From UMGS755 sp045602005 (GTDB lineage: Bacteria; Bacillota; Clostridia; UBA1381; UBA9506), in contig JAZSAS010000087.1 of the NCBI GenBank assembly GCA_045602005.1, positions 1 to 64,000 of the forward strand: 64,000 bases of DNA. Direction: 5' to 3'. Below the pieces are notes generated by a model. The model was not told where the DNA came from. It saw only the letters and a list, made by a program, of their open reading frames with translations, and searched no databases. A program made the position numbers and the translations under genes. Of the stretch, positions 17,537 to 25,387 are shown piece by piece (the stretch's first letter is position 1; each line of letters opens with the position of its first letter).

Positions 17537-19951
17537 CTATTCCCCGGTGGCTTCTCTCATCATTTCTTCAGCATACCGCACGGCCTCCATGGCATCTTTC
17601 GCATACCAATCTGCACCAATCTTATCAGCATAATCCTGGGTAAGGACAGCACCACCCACAACAATTTTGCACCAAGGTGCCTTTACGCGAAGTTGTTTAA
17701 TTGTTTCTTCCATAGAGGGAACCGTTGTGGTCATGAGCGCAGAAAGACCCACTAACGGCGCACGCTGGTCCACTACCTGATTAACAATTGTCTCTGGAGG
17801 CACATCTTTTCCCAGGTCAATAACACAAAAGCCGTAATTTTCCAACAAAAGCTTTACAATATTTTTACCTATGTCATGGATATCCCCCTGCACCGTGGCA
17901 AGAACAAACGTCCCTTTAGCTTCCGCTTGCCCGCCGGAGAACGCCACGTGTTCCTTAATGCTTTCAAAGGCATTTTTAGCTGCTTCTGCACTCATTAACA
18001 GCTGAGGCAAATACATTGTTTTGTTTTCAAAGCCAATGCCCACTCTGTCTAATGCAGGAATAATCTCGCCATTTACAATATCCAGGGGCGAAACAGTTTT
18101 TAAAAGCTCTTTCGTCAGTTCACCGGCTTTATCTTTAAATCCCTTAACAACGCTGCGTTGAAGCTCCGATTTAAAATCCTCCGGTGTCCCCAAGGCCGGT
18201 GCTGCAGCTGTGGCATTAACCACTGTCAAGCTCTCTGCCGCACCAATATAGGCTGCACAGTTTTCATCAAGACCGGAAAGAGCCAGATAGGTATAATAAA
18301 CCTTCATCATGTCTACAGAATATGGATTCATAATGGCCGCAGAAAGGCCGTTTGCAAGAGCCAGCGCAAAAAACGTGCCGTTAACCGCATCTCTGTTTGG
18401 AAGACCGAAAGAAACGTTGGAAACACCCAATGAGGTATGACAGCCCAACTCGGTACTGATACGATGCAAAGCCTCAAGGGTAACCTTGGCAGCAGAGGTG
18501 TCTGCGCTAATGGTCATCGCCAGGGTGTCAAAGATAATATCCTTTTGGCTGATGCCATACTCTGCTGCGGTTTTCAGAATGTTACGGGCAATTGTAAGCC
18601 TTCCCTCAACAGTAGCGGGAATGCCTTTTTCATCTAAAGTCAGTGCAACCACCAAACCGCCATACTTTTTGACCAACGGAAACACGGCATCCATACTTTC
18701 TGCCTTGCCGTTAACTGAATTGATCATGGCTTTGCCGTTATAACGGCGCAGTGCCTGCTCCATCGCCTTCGCATCGGATGTGTCAATCTGCAGTGGCAGA
18801 TTGATAATGCCCTGCAATTCGCAGACTGTGCGTGTCAGCATGTCTACCTCATCAATATCCGGTAGTCCCACATTAACATCCAGAATGTGCACGCCTTTTT
18901 CCTGCTGATTGACGCCCTCTGCCAGAATATAATCTATATCATTTTCAAGCAACGCTTGCTTAAAACGCTTTTTGCCGGTGGGGTTAATGCGTTCGCCAAT
19001 TAAAACCGGTGCCTCTCCAAACGTTACGGCATGGGTATAAGAAGACACCCATGTTAAATTTTTGTCTGTAACAGGCACAGGTTCAAGTCCTCTGCTTTTA
19101 GAAACCAAGGCGCTGATATAAGCAGGTGTTGTGCCGCAGCAACCGCCGGCAACACGAATGCCTTTTTGAATCAGGTCGGTTACATCATCTGCAAATTCCT
19201 CAGCCGTGACGTCAAAAATTGTTTTGCCATCAATTGATTTTGGCAGACCTGCATTTGGTTTCAGCACAACCGGCACAGATGCATATTGCACCAATTCTTC
19301 AGCAACACTGCGAAGCTGTTTCGGCCCTAAAGAGCAGTTGGCGCCCAAGGCATCCACACCCATGCCCTCCAGCATAGCAACCATGGCAGCAGGGGAAGCA
19401 CCCGTCATCAGCTTGCCGTCCTCGCCATAAGCATTGGTAACAATCACAGGCAGGTCACTGTTTTCCTGGGCGGCTAAAAGTGCCGCTTTTGTTTCATAGC
19501 AATCATTCATGGTTTCAATCACAATCAGGTCAGCACCATTTTGAACGCCCAGTTGCACCGTTTTGGCAAAAATGGAAACAGCATCTTCAAAATCAAGGTC
19601 ACCCAACGGCTTTAAAAGCCTGCCGGAAGGACCAATGTCAAGTGCAATGAATTTTTTCTGCTTGCCGCTGCTTTCATCCCTTGCCGCCTTGGCATTGCAA
19701 AAAGCAGCTTTGATGATTGCCTCAAGCTCATCTTCCTGAAAATGCAGGGTGTTTGCACCAAAGGTGTTCGTGCAAACCACGTTGCTGCCAGCATTAAAAT
19801 ATTGGCAATGAATGTCCCTGATAGCTTGAGAATGGGAAAGATTCCAACGCTCAGGATGTTCACCCGGCTGCAGGCCCCATGCCTGAAGCAGCGTGCCCAT
19901 ACCTCCATCCAGATACACAATATTGTTTTGTAAGTATTCTTTAAAATTCAT
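17537..19951 (-). CDS. metH: B12-dependent methionine synthase without reactivation domain
   Basis: About 804 aa. Transfers the methyl group of methyl-tetrahydrofolate to homocysteine via cobalamin. Domains: homocysteine-binding barrel (1-290) with Zn-ligand cysteines in GANCSLGP and GGCCGTT, pterin-binding domain (about 310-560, starting at VLIGERINPTGKK), then cap and B12-binding domain (about 590-795) with the cobalamin His motif GDIHDIGKN. The usual C-terminal SAM-dependent reactivation domain of the 1200-aa enzyme is missing; the adjacent 198-aa gene supplies it. ATG 19951 (GGGAG, 6-nt spacing) is preferred to an upstream TTG 19972. Third gene of the metF operon. Confidence 0.95.
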   Translation of the reverse strand: MNFKEYLQNNIVYLDGGMGTLLQAWGLQPGEHPERWNLSHSQAIRDIHCQYFNAGSNVVCTNTFGANTLHFQEDELEAIIKAAFCNAKAARDESSGKQKKFIALDIGPSGRLLKPLGDLDFEDAVSIFAKTVQLGVQNGADLIVIETMNDCYETKAALLAAQENSDLPVIVTNAYGEDGKLMTGASPAAMVAMLEGMGVDALGANCSLGPKQLRSVAEELVQYASVPVVLKPNAGLPKSIDGKTIFDVTAEEFADDVTDLIQKGIRVAGGCCGTTPAYISALVSKSRGLEPVPVTDKNLTWVSSYTHAVTFGEAPVLIGERINPTGKKRFKQALLENDIDYILAEGVNQQEKGVHILDVNVGLPDIDEVDMLTRTVCELQGIINLPLQIDTSDAKAMEQALRRYNGKAMINSVNGKAESMDAVFPLVKKYGGLVVALTLDEKGIPATVEGRLTIARNILKTAAEYGISQKDIIFDTLAMTISADTSAAKVTLEALHRISTELGCHTSLGVSNVSFGLPNRDAVNGTFFALALANGLSAAIMNPYSVDMMKVYYTYLALSGLDENCAAYIGAAESLTVVNATAAAPALGTPEDFKSELQRSVVKGFKDKAGELTKELLKTVSPLDIVNGEIIPALDRVGIGFENKTMYLPQLLMSAEAAKNAFESIKEHVAFSGGQAEAKGTFVLATVQGDIHDIGKNIVKLLLENYGFCVIDLGKDVPPETIVNQVVDQRAPLVGLSALMTTTVPSMEETIKQLRVKAPWCKIVVGGAVLTQDYADKIGADWYAKDAMEAVRYAEEMMREATGE

Positions 19952-20009
19952 AATACGCTCCCAAAGATGCAAGCCGTGTTATCACAATAACTGCACCGAT
20001 TTCATTGAC

Positions 20010-20606
20010 TCATTTTTGATTGACAACGCCCACAAACGCCGTTACCGATTTAGATGGCGACATCAACAGACTGCCGCCCAGGCTCAGACCAATTTTTCTT
20101 GAACAATCCAAAACACGGAAAACGTCTTTCTGCACCTCAAGGGGCAAATCTCCGTATCCGGGACTGAAACGAGCACGTAATTCCACACCTTGTTCCCCAG
20201 CATAGTCATGACAAAACACATCGCACAGCGCTTCAATGCGCTCTGCTCCAATCGCCTGCAACATCAAGGCTTTTGCCGGTGAAATTCTGCCGTATTTTGC
20301 AATGAGCCTGTCAAGTTCAATCCCCACCGTGGCCCCGAAGAGCAGCACCGCACCACAGCCGGCAAGATGGTGAGCAAGCTTTTCCGAGCGTGCACAAAAA
20401 ATGCCGAAATCACACATTGCTTCGGTGATGGTTACAGGCAATTCCCGATAGCAAACCTTATATGTAAGCTGATTTTGCGCCTCCTCCATGCAAAGCCCTA
20501 GCAGCTGCTGCATGTCTGTGTCCGGGGCACCGCAGCCCGCATAGCGCAGAATCTCCTTTTCGCAAAAAGGCGGTGAGGTGTAAGTTTTTGTTACAATGAT
20601 ACTCAT
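20010..20606 (-). CDS. Stand-alone methionine synthase reactivation-domain protein
   Basis: 198 aa, matching the activation domain of MetH. The diagnostic segment RFSPGYGDLPLEVQKD and the following LDCSRKIGLSL...SPSKSVTAFVGV are visible at the C-terminus. This domain binds S-adenosylmethionine and remethylates oxidised cob(II)alamin. It overlaps the metF stop by 4 nt and lies directly before the short metH, so the split enzyme is expressed as a unit. This split arrangement is known in Clostridia. Confidence 0.9.
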   Translation of the reverse strand: MSIIVTKTYTSPPFCEKEILRYAGCGAPDTDMQQLLGLCMEEAQNQLTYKVCYRELPVTITEAMCDFGIFCARSEKLAHHLAGCGAVLLFGATVGIELDRLIAKYGRISPAKALMLQAIGAERIEALCDVFCHDYAGEQGVELRARFSPGYGDLPLEVQKDVFRVLDCSRKIGLSLGGSLLMSPSKSVTAFVGVVNQK

Positions 20607-21481
20607 TTTCCTAAAATATCTGAAAGATTACTTTGAATCTTCTCTGCCACATCCGGTTTATTCATGGAATATACATGAACATTTGTAATGCCGTTGGCAT
20701 ATAAATCAATAATTTGATCTGTTGCATAGGCAATGCCCGCCTGTTTCATAGCGGCAGGGTCTGTGCCGAATTTGTCTACCAGACTCTTGAACCGCTGAGG
20801 CATAAACGAACCGGAAAGCTTAACCGCACGTTCCACCTGATTGGCGTTAGTAATCGGCATGATACCGGGAATAACAGGAACCGTAATGCCTGCTTCACGA
20901 ATTTTGTAAAGAAAATTATATAGAAGGTTATTGTCAAAAAACATCTGCGTCGTGAGAAAATCGCAGCCGGCATCAACCTTTTCCTTCAGATACATAATAT
21001 CTTCTTTTTGATTGGTGCTTTCTGTGTGTATTTCAGGATAGCAAGCACCCCCGATGCAGAAATCAGCGTCGACCTCCTTCAGCTCACGAACCAGGCTGAC
21101 AGCATGCTGATAATCCCACAGGCTCCGGTCGGCACCTAAAAGCTCTGAAGGGATATCCCCCCGCAAAGCCATCACATTTTGGATGCCTGCTGCCTTGATT
21201 TCCTGAATTTTTTGATGCACCGTTTCTTTTGTGGAAGAAACGCAGGTCAAATGCGCAAGGGTGGGCACACCATAAAGCTTCTTAATGTTTTTGGCAATTT
21301 CCAGCGTATATTGACTTGTACCGCCACCCGCACCGTATGTAACACTCATAAAAGAGGGTTTTAATTTGGCAATTTCCTCCGTGGCATGTCTCACGCTTTC
21401 AAAGCTTGTTTCCGTTTTAGGCGGAAACACTTCAAAAGAAATAAATAACTTATTCTGTGTTAATATATCAATGATTTTCAT
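20603..21481 (-). CDS. metF: Methylenetetrahydrofolate reductase
   Basis: About 293 aa. Reduces 5,10-methylene-THF to 5-methyl-THF with an FAD cofactor, feeding the methionine synthase encoded next. Typical features: FEVFPPKTE near the N-terminus, SVTYGAGGG (about 50), HLTCVSSTKE, MALRGDIP, FLTTQMFFDN and PGIMPITN. ATG 21481 gives MKIIDIL as in relatives; the ribosome site (GGGG, 9 nt) is weak, and an in-frame ATG 15 nt upstream lacks any. First gene of the operon. Confidence 0.93.
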   Translation of the reverse strand: MKIIDILTQNKLFISFEVFPPKTETSFESVRHATEEIAKLKPSFMSVTYGAGGGTSQYTLEIAKNIKKLYGVPTLAHLTCVSSTKETVHQKIQEIKAAGIQNVMALRGDIPSELLGADRSLWDYQHAVSLVRELKEVDADFCIGGACYPEIHTESTNQKEDIMYLKEKVDAGCDFLTTQMFFDNNLLYNFLYKIREAGITVPVIPGIMPITNANQVERAVKLSGSFMPQRFKSLVDKFGTDPAAMKQAGIAYATDQIIDLYANGITNVHVYSMNKPDVAEKIQSNLSDILGK

Positions 21482-21514
21482 GCATAAAAACCCCATTTCA
21501 TTTGTTTCTGAATT

Positions 21515-21544
21515 ATTATACCATTTATTAGGTAAATCCGTCAA
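21515..21544 (-). promoter_or_regulatory. Promoter of the metF operon
   Basis: Minus strand -35 TTGACG (21539-21544), 18-bp spacer, extended -10 TGGTATAAT (hexamer 21515-21520). The leader to the metF start is only about 27 nt, too short for a SAM or cobalamin riboswitch. Confidence 0.8.
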
Positions 21545-21608
21545 TCCTTTTCACATTATTTAAAACACTAAAATAAGTGTGCATCAGATTGCTGAATGAA
21601 TAAAAGCA

Positions 21609-21640
21609 AAAATCCCATTGACAAAAGTCAACAGGATTTT
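21609..21640 (-). terminator. Hairpin terminator after the small RHH gene
   Basis: Stem AAAATCC..TTGAC / GTCAA..GGATTTT around an AAAA loop, with GGGATTTTTGC on the minus strand. It can act on both strands and marks the border between the met operon and the accessory island. Confidence 0.65.
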
Positions 21641-21680
21641 CTCATTGCACGAACAATATGATATCATTTACTGTAACAAG

Positions 21681-21842
21681 TTAACCATGAGAATGTTCAT
21701 TGATTAACGTTTTTAAATAATTTTTTAGTATTAGATTGATATACTGGGAAAGAGACCGATCGTTTTCTTCGGCTAATTTTTTTAATTTTTCTAAAATGTC
21801 TTCATCAATTGTGATACTGATTTTTTGTTTCAGCGGACGCAT
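21681..21842 (-). CDS. Small ribbon-helix-helix (CopG/Arc-like) regulator, 53 aa
   Basis: The ORF reads MRPLKQKISITIDEDILEKL, then KKLAEENDRSLSQYINLILKN and a short tail. The beta-strand ISITID followed by two helices is the Arc/CopG/MetJ ribbon-helix-helix fold, a dimeric DNA-binding unit found in antitoxins and mobile-element regulators. AGAGGTGG precedes ATG 21842. It is divergent from a Cys-rich small gene, with a 12-bp perfect inverted repeat over both -10 regions, so auto-repression is likely. No toxin gene adjoins it in the usual operon order. Confidence 0.75.
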   Translation of the reverse strand: MRPLKQKISITIDEDILEKLKKLAEENDRSLSQYINLILKNYLKTLINEHSHG

Positions 21843-21858
21843 ACAACCACCTCTAAAA

Positions 21859-21915
21859 ATATTATACTACAAAATAAAACTTTATATTGACTAATCGCCT
21901 AAAGTAGTATAATAT
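21859..21915. promoter_or_regulatory. Divergent promoters inside a 12-bp inverted repeat
   Basis: ATATTATACTAC (21859-21870) and its exact complement GTAGTATAATAT (21904-21915) face each other across 33 bp. Each arm contains TATAAT as the -10 of one of two divergent genes; TTGACT (21887-21892) may be the -35 for the plus-strand gene. A plausible operator for the RHH protein. Confidence 0.55.
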
Positions 21916-21937
21916 AGTATAAAAAGAGGTGGTAGCA

Positions 21938-22111
21938 ATGGCAGAATATTGTCTTGATTGCTTAAATAAATATATGGAAGATAAAAAGCTTCGAGAGCAA
22001 GATGTTGTGACGGCCCCTGACTTCTGTGAGGATTGCGGCGAGTGGAAATCATGTGTCATAACAATTAAAAAATCTATAGCCCGGGAATTGCTGCATCGCA
22101 TATTTCCTTAG
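21938..22111 (+). CDS. Small cysteine-rich protein, 57 aa
   Basis: Starts MAEYCLDCLNKYMEDKK behind AGAGGTGG (ATG 21938). It has two CxxC pairs, CLDC near residue 5 and CEDC near residue 32, plus one more Cys (SCVITIKKS), suggesting a small zinc ribbon. I do not recognise a family. Such proteins often accompany integrases in clostridial integrative elements, and the gene lies between an RHH regulator and an integrase remnant. Expressed divergently from the RHH gene. Confidence 0.6.
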   Translation: MAEYCLDCLNKYMEDKKLREQDVVTAPDFCEDCGEWKSCVITIKKSIARELLHRIFP

Positions 22112-22283
22112 ACCAATCCCAAAAATGTTCGTGCGAATATTCCGGGTGCCGCTTTGGATTTCCATGGTTAGTCATATCAACTAAAAAGAGGGAGTTTGAC
22201 AGATACTCTCCTGTTCTATATCCAACCGCCTACCTGACATTGTGGCACAAAGAGGGAAGCTCTCTTGCATTTATACTAAATAA

Positions 22284-22889
22284 TTTTACAAAGAAACCGT
22301 AGATTCAAAGTGGATGTTCCCCTCGCCGAAAAATAACGATATGCCAAGAGACCCCTCTGCAGTGTATAAGATGATGCAAAAGATTCTAAAGCGTGCGGGG
22401 TGCAAAGCCGTATCCTTCCACGCCCTACGGCATACCTTCGCTACGAATGCTGTGGCAAATGGTATGGACATTAAAACCCTGTCCGCCATCATCGGGCATA
22501 TATCCAACAAAACAACCATGGACATTTACCTTCACACCACCGAGGAAATGAAGCAACAGGCTGCCGCGAAAATAAACGCTCGATTCAGCAAGAATAAAGG
22601 CTCTATCAAGGAAATAACACCAACGGAGCAAGAAAAACCGACACAAGCCAAATTTGAGCCAACAAAGGGCAAATACAGAAAGCCCGGCACCGGTTGCATC
22701 ACAAAGATAAACGACCACCTCTACGAGGGCAGATATTCTCCCAAAGGAGCTGACGGAAAACGCATCTCCAAAAATATCTACGCCAAAACAGAAGCAGAAT
22801 GCGAAGAAAAACTGGCAGAACTGATTAGAAAAATAAAAGCTGAGATTGCTGCAGAAAAGAAAAAAATAGAATCGCTGGATAACGCATAA
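22284..22889 (+). pseudogene. Tyrosine recombinase (integrase), 5'-truncated remnant
   Basis: The open frame runs from just after a TAA at 22281 and enters the catalytic domain late, at a segment equivalent to WMFPSPKNNDMPRDPS. It retains HALRHTFATNA (Arg box II), GHISNKTTMDIY with the nucleophilic Tyr of IYLHTTEEM, but lacks the N-terminal half and the first catalytic Arg, so it cannot be active. After the catalytic core comes a lysine-rich extension (about 85 aa) ending in a domain like the AP2-type arm-binding domain normally found at integrase N-termini (INDHLYEGRYSPKGADGKR). The ATG at 22314 has no ribosome site. It marks the accessory island as a decayed integrative element. Confidence 0.8.
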
Positions 22890-22994
22890 ACAGCACGGAA
22901 TAAATCCGCGCCGTTTGTTTTGATATATCAAAATTTGAGATGGTGTAAACAAAGAAAATCGTTTTCATAAATTAAACCTTACGCATTTGCTAAA

Positions 22995-23279
22995 CTATTC
23001 CTGATATGGTTTATAATTTTCCAATCGTTTCTGTTCTGCTTTCGCCGCTTGAATCAACTCTTCTGCCACTTTATCAGCATATATTTTTCCGGTTTCCTTA
23101 CTATAACAATAAATTATTTCTTCTAAATTATTGTGTCCATTATGTTGTGCTTTTTCCAATGTATATTTGCACATATCCGGCAGAAGAATCTCTCCTAGTT
23201 TGCTTTGAAATTCTTCAATCTCAAAAGCATTTTCCTTAAATTTTTCACATAAAACTATTAATTCGTTTATAGAATTCAT
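22995..23279 (-). CDS. Putative immunity protein for the MuF toxin, 94 aa
   Basis: Small acidic, helical protein (MNSINELIVLCEKFKENAFE..., C-terminal AEQKRLENYKPYQE) with no signal peptide or membrane segment. It starts 26 nt downstream of the toxin gene on the same strand, behind an AAGGAGAAGG-type ribosome site. Position and size are those of cognate immunity proteins, which neutralise the toxin in the cytoplasm of the producing cell. Family not recognised by sequence; the assignment rests on context. Confidence 0.6.
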   Translation of the reverse strand: MNSINELIVLCEKFKENAFEIEEFQSKLGEILLPDMCKYTLEKAQHNGHNNLEEIIYCYSKETGKIYADKVAEELIQAAKAEQKRLENYKPYQE

Positions 23280-23305
23280 ATCCTTCTCCTTAATTATCTA
23301 AATGG

Positions 23306-24741
23306 TTATTGATAAGTTATAATTGTAACGACAGCTCCTTGTTGATTAACAACTACTTTAACCGTTCCAAAATGATGAACATAGTTTCCTGTTTCAGGCT
23401 GGAAAATACCCTTTGTACTGTTAATAATATCTTCCACATACTGTGGAGCGATGCTTCTGCCATAATCTGTTCCATAACCTTGAGTAATATTCGGTCCAAA
23501 GCGATTTCCACTAGGTTGCATTCTATTAACAGCATGTTCTGAATATAGCCTATTTCCGACCTTAGCATATACCTGGCCATTTTGTGTCACTTTCTCATAA
23601 TTTTGCCAACTATCCCATGGGATTTTGGATGTTCCTTTTTGAGCTATGTCGGAACTATTAATTTTTTGTGTTTGCTCCAGACCTTCTTCAATATCATCTG
23701 TAAATCGAGTAACTTTTGCCCCTGTTTTATATGAGCTACCGCTACTTTTCACCATCTGGTATGCCCCAAAAGCAGTAGAGACAACGCCCAGTACATCCAG
23801 CCAGTGCTGAAGAGAAAGGGGTTCTTCGGGTTTAATTGCACCTTTCACTGTGTCTGCAAAACCAAATGTTAAGTAGTTTGCAATATTGTAAAGTGTTGGG
23901 TCTTGTAGCAGTTCTTGACTTCTATCCTTGTGCCCTTGCCAGGTTCCACTGACCAACCCCAGAGTCAGCCAATCCAAAAAACCGGCGATATCACCCCGAT
24001 AAAAACGTTCATTTTGCGCACGTACAAAGGCTAAAAACAGCTCTTTAACATCCTGCGGCATGCGCAAAAAGGCATCATACCAGTTTGTTTCTTCTTCGTT
24101 CTTTTCTGACTGACCATCGCTGATTATATAGGCTATCCGCCCTGCATGATCCAAAACGCCAACCCGGCAATTGCAGTTAGGATGCATTGGCGGAAATTTT
24201 TCTCCTACTCGTGCCTCACTAATGGGAAAAACCTGACCCTCCAAACTGTTACAATCATCACAGTTTTCTCCCTCTGTGAGCAATCGATAATGGGTAAATC
24301 CTGCATCCTGATAGTCCCATAATAGCATATAATTTTTCATTTGTAAAGTCGAGGCAGAAAGCAGGTTTGAAAGCACCTCCATTCGTTTTCTAAGTACTGG
24401 TCGCACCGCCTGAATCACCTCCCACTGCGTGCAACCCCATAACTTTTCCCTTGGAAGTTGTTTGATAATTTGCCGCACGATGACCATAGCTGCTTCATCT
24501 AAATCTTTCCGCAATTGTTCTGTGTAAATCTTAGCCCGGTCGCCGTATGGTTTTAGTTTTTGCAAAGATACTGTATTACGTTCTAGTTCCTTATAAAATC
24601 CCGTCATCCTGTCCAGTAGCTTTGCCATCAATTCATCATAGGATGTTTCTGAACTTTTTTCATACCGTAACTTGCAATAATGTCTTGCAACACCAACCGC
24701 TCTAAAACTTGCACTTTGTTTTCGAATAAAACTTTGCTCAT
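23306..24741 (-). CDS. MuF-type polymorphic toxin, phage head-morphogenesis domain plus C-terminal toxin; -1 frameshift near start
   Basis: The main frame (open from 24802) holds a Mu F/SPP1 gp7 minor-head domain (about 150-216 in that frame) with the Cys/His signature CDDCNSLEG..VFP..EA..GEKFPPMHPNCNCRV. A helical linker and pretoxin-like stretch (about 290-380) follow, then a small C-terminal domain (YSEHAVNRMQPSG, YGRSIAPQYVEDII, FGTVKVVVNQQGAVVTIITY) resembling BECR-fold/DUF4258-like RNase toxins. The only good start, GAAAGGAG then ATG 24741 (MSKVLFENKVQVLERLV), lies in another frame that ends at 24628. Slipping -1 on the A6 run (24655-24660) joins YGMKK to SSETSYDELM and gives a smooth protein of about 478 aa. 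The shift may be programmed, phase-variable, a mutation or an assembly error. No other phage structural genes are nearby. Confidence 0.7.
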
Positions 24742-24856
24742 TGTTTCTCCTTTCTTTTATTGTTTTCTGGCGGCAGTATCGTACCATAAAATTTTTTCCC
24801 AAAATGCAACTTGTAAAAATTCACACTTCTGTGTAAATTTTGATTAAGAAAAACGC

Positions 24857-24898
24857 AAAAAAGCTACTATACGAACAAAAATCCGTATAGTAGCTTTT
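24857..24898 (-). terminator. Strong hairpin upstream of the MuF toxin
   Basis: AAGCTACTATACG (24861-24873) pairs perfectly with CGTATAGTAGCTT (24884-24896); on the minus strand the stem is followed by TTTTTTGCG. It could insulate the toxin from read-through from tRNA-Pro or act as an attenuator; the only visible promoter-like element between hairpin and toxin is an extended -10 (TGGTACGAT) near 24785. Confidence 0.65.
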
Positions 24899-24966
24899 CT
24901 CCCATAAATTTTTCTGACCATGAACCACATGTATTCATTGCCTGTTTTTCAACAAAAACATATCAA

Positions 24967-25125
24967 GCGACATCCTCGGCTTCGCCGCCTCTTGCGGTTC
25001 CCGAAATTCATTGCTCGCTCACCGCTTCGCTGAATTTCGACCGCTACGCCAACAACTCCTCCCTCCCCCTGCCGCAGGCAGCGGTCGGAGTTGTTGCCCA
25101 AAACAGGCGCCTGCTTTGGGAGCAG
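24967..25125. repeat. Nested palindromes with an inverted copy of the tRNA-Pro anticodon arm
   Basis: Stem 1: GCGGT and CGAAATTCA (24994-25010) pair with TGAATTTCG and ACCGC (25031-25044). Stem 2: CAACAACTCC (25050-25059) pairs with GGAGTTGTTG (25087-25096). Then 25107-25125 repeats 19 nt of the tRNA-Pro anticodon arm in the opposite orientation to the gene (25229-25247). GCGACATCCT at 24967 also recurs directly inside the tRNA (25221-25230). Looks like a mobile or dispersed palindromic unit. Confidence 0.6.
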
Positions 25126-25155
25126 ATTTGAATAAACTAATACAGACACCACAAC

Positions 25156-25193
25156 AAAAAAACTCCACGGCACCCTTTGGGCACCATGGAGTT
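25156..25193 (-). terminator. Terminator of tRNA-Pro
   Basis: A 15-bp stem (25161-25175 with 25179-25193, arms AACTCCACGGCACCC and GGGCACCATGGAGTT, with one wobble pair) around an ATT loop is followed by TTTTTTTGTTG on the minus strand. It begins directly after the CCA end of the tRNA. Confidence 0.9.
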
Positions 25194-25194
25194 T

Positions 25195-25271
<77 letters not shown>

Positions 25272-25290
25272 AATGTATTATACTTTTAAT

Positions 25291-25319
25291 ATAATACTCC
25301 TTCTTTTTATTTTTTTCAA
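25291..25319 (-). promoter_or_regulatory. Promoter of tRNA-Pro
   Basis: Minus strand -35 TTGAAA (25314-25319), 17-bp spacer, -10 TATTAT (25291-25296), 20 nt before the tRNA 5' end. Confidence 0.6.
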
Positions 25320-25387
25320 GCATTCTTTTCCCTGTTTTTTTAATTTATGTTCTGTTCTTTTATATTTTCTTCATTTTTCTCTCACTT

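Larger units (their letters stand above)
24788..25194. other. Gene-free stretch with a strong hairpin and a palindromic module
   Basis: No gene is supported between the toxin start and tRNA-Pro. The stretch holds a 13-bp hairpin (24857-24898), a nest of inverted repeats (24967-25125) and the tRNA-Pro terminator. Several short ORFs that cross it are by-products of these GC-rich palindromes and of the tRNA. Confidence 0.7.

Noticed and set aside
21482..21680. SAM or cobalamin riboswitch upstream of metF
   Set aside because: The promoter is only about 30 nt from the start codon and no conserved riboswitch core is visible.
21681..22111. Toxin-antitoxin pair (RHH antitoxin with Cys-rich toxin)
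   Set aside because: The two genes are divergent rather than in an operon, and the Cys-rich protein shows no toxin family motif.
22425..22952. 175-aa minus-strand ORF opposite the integrase remnant
   Set aside because: Cys/Phe-rich composition and exact antisense position to a recognisable integrase; a shadow frame.
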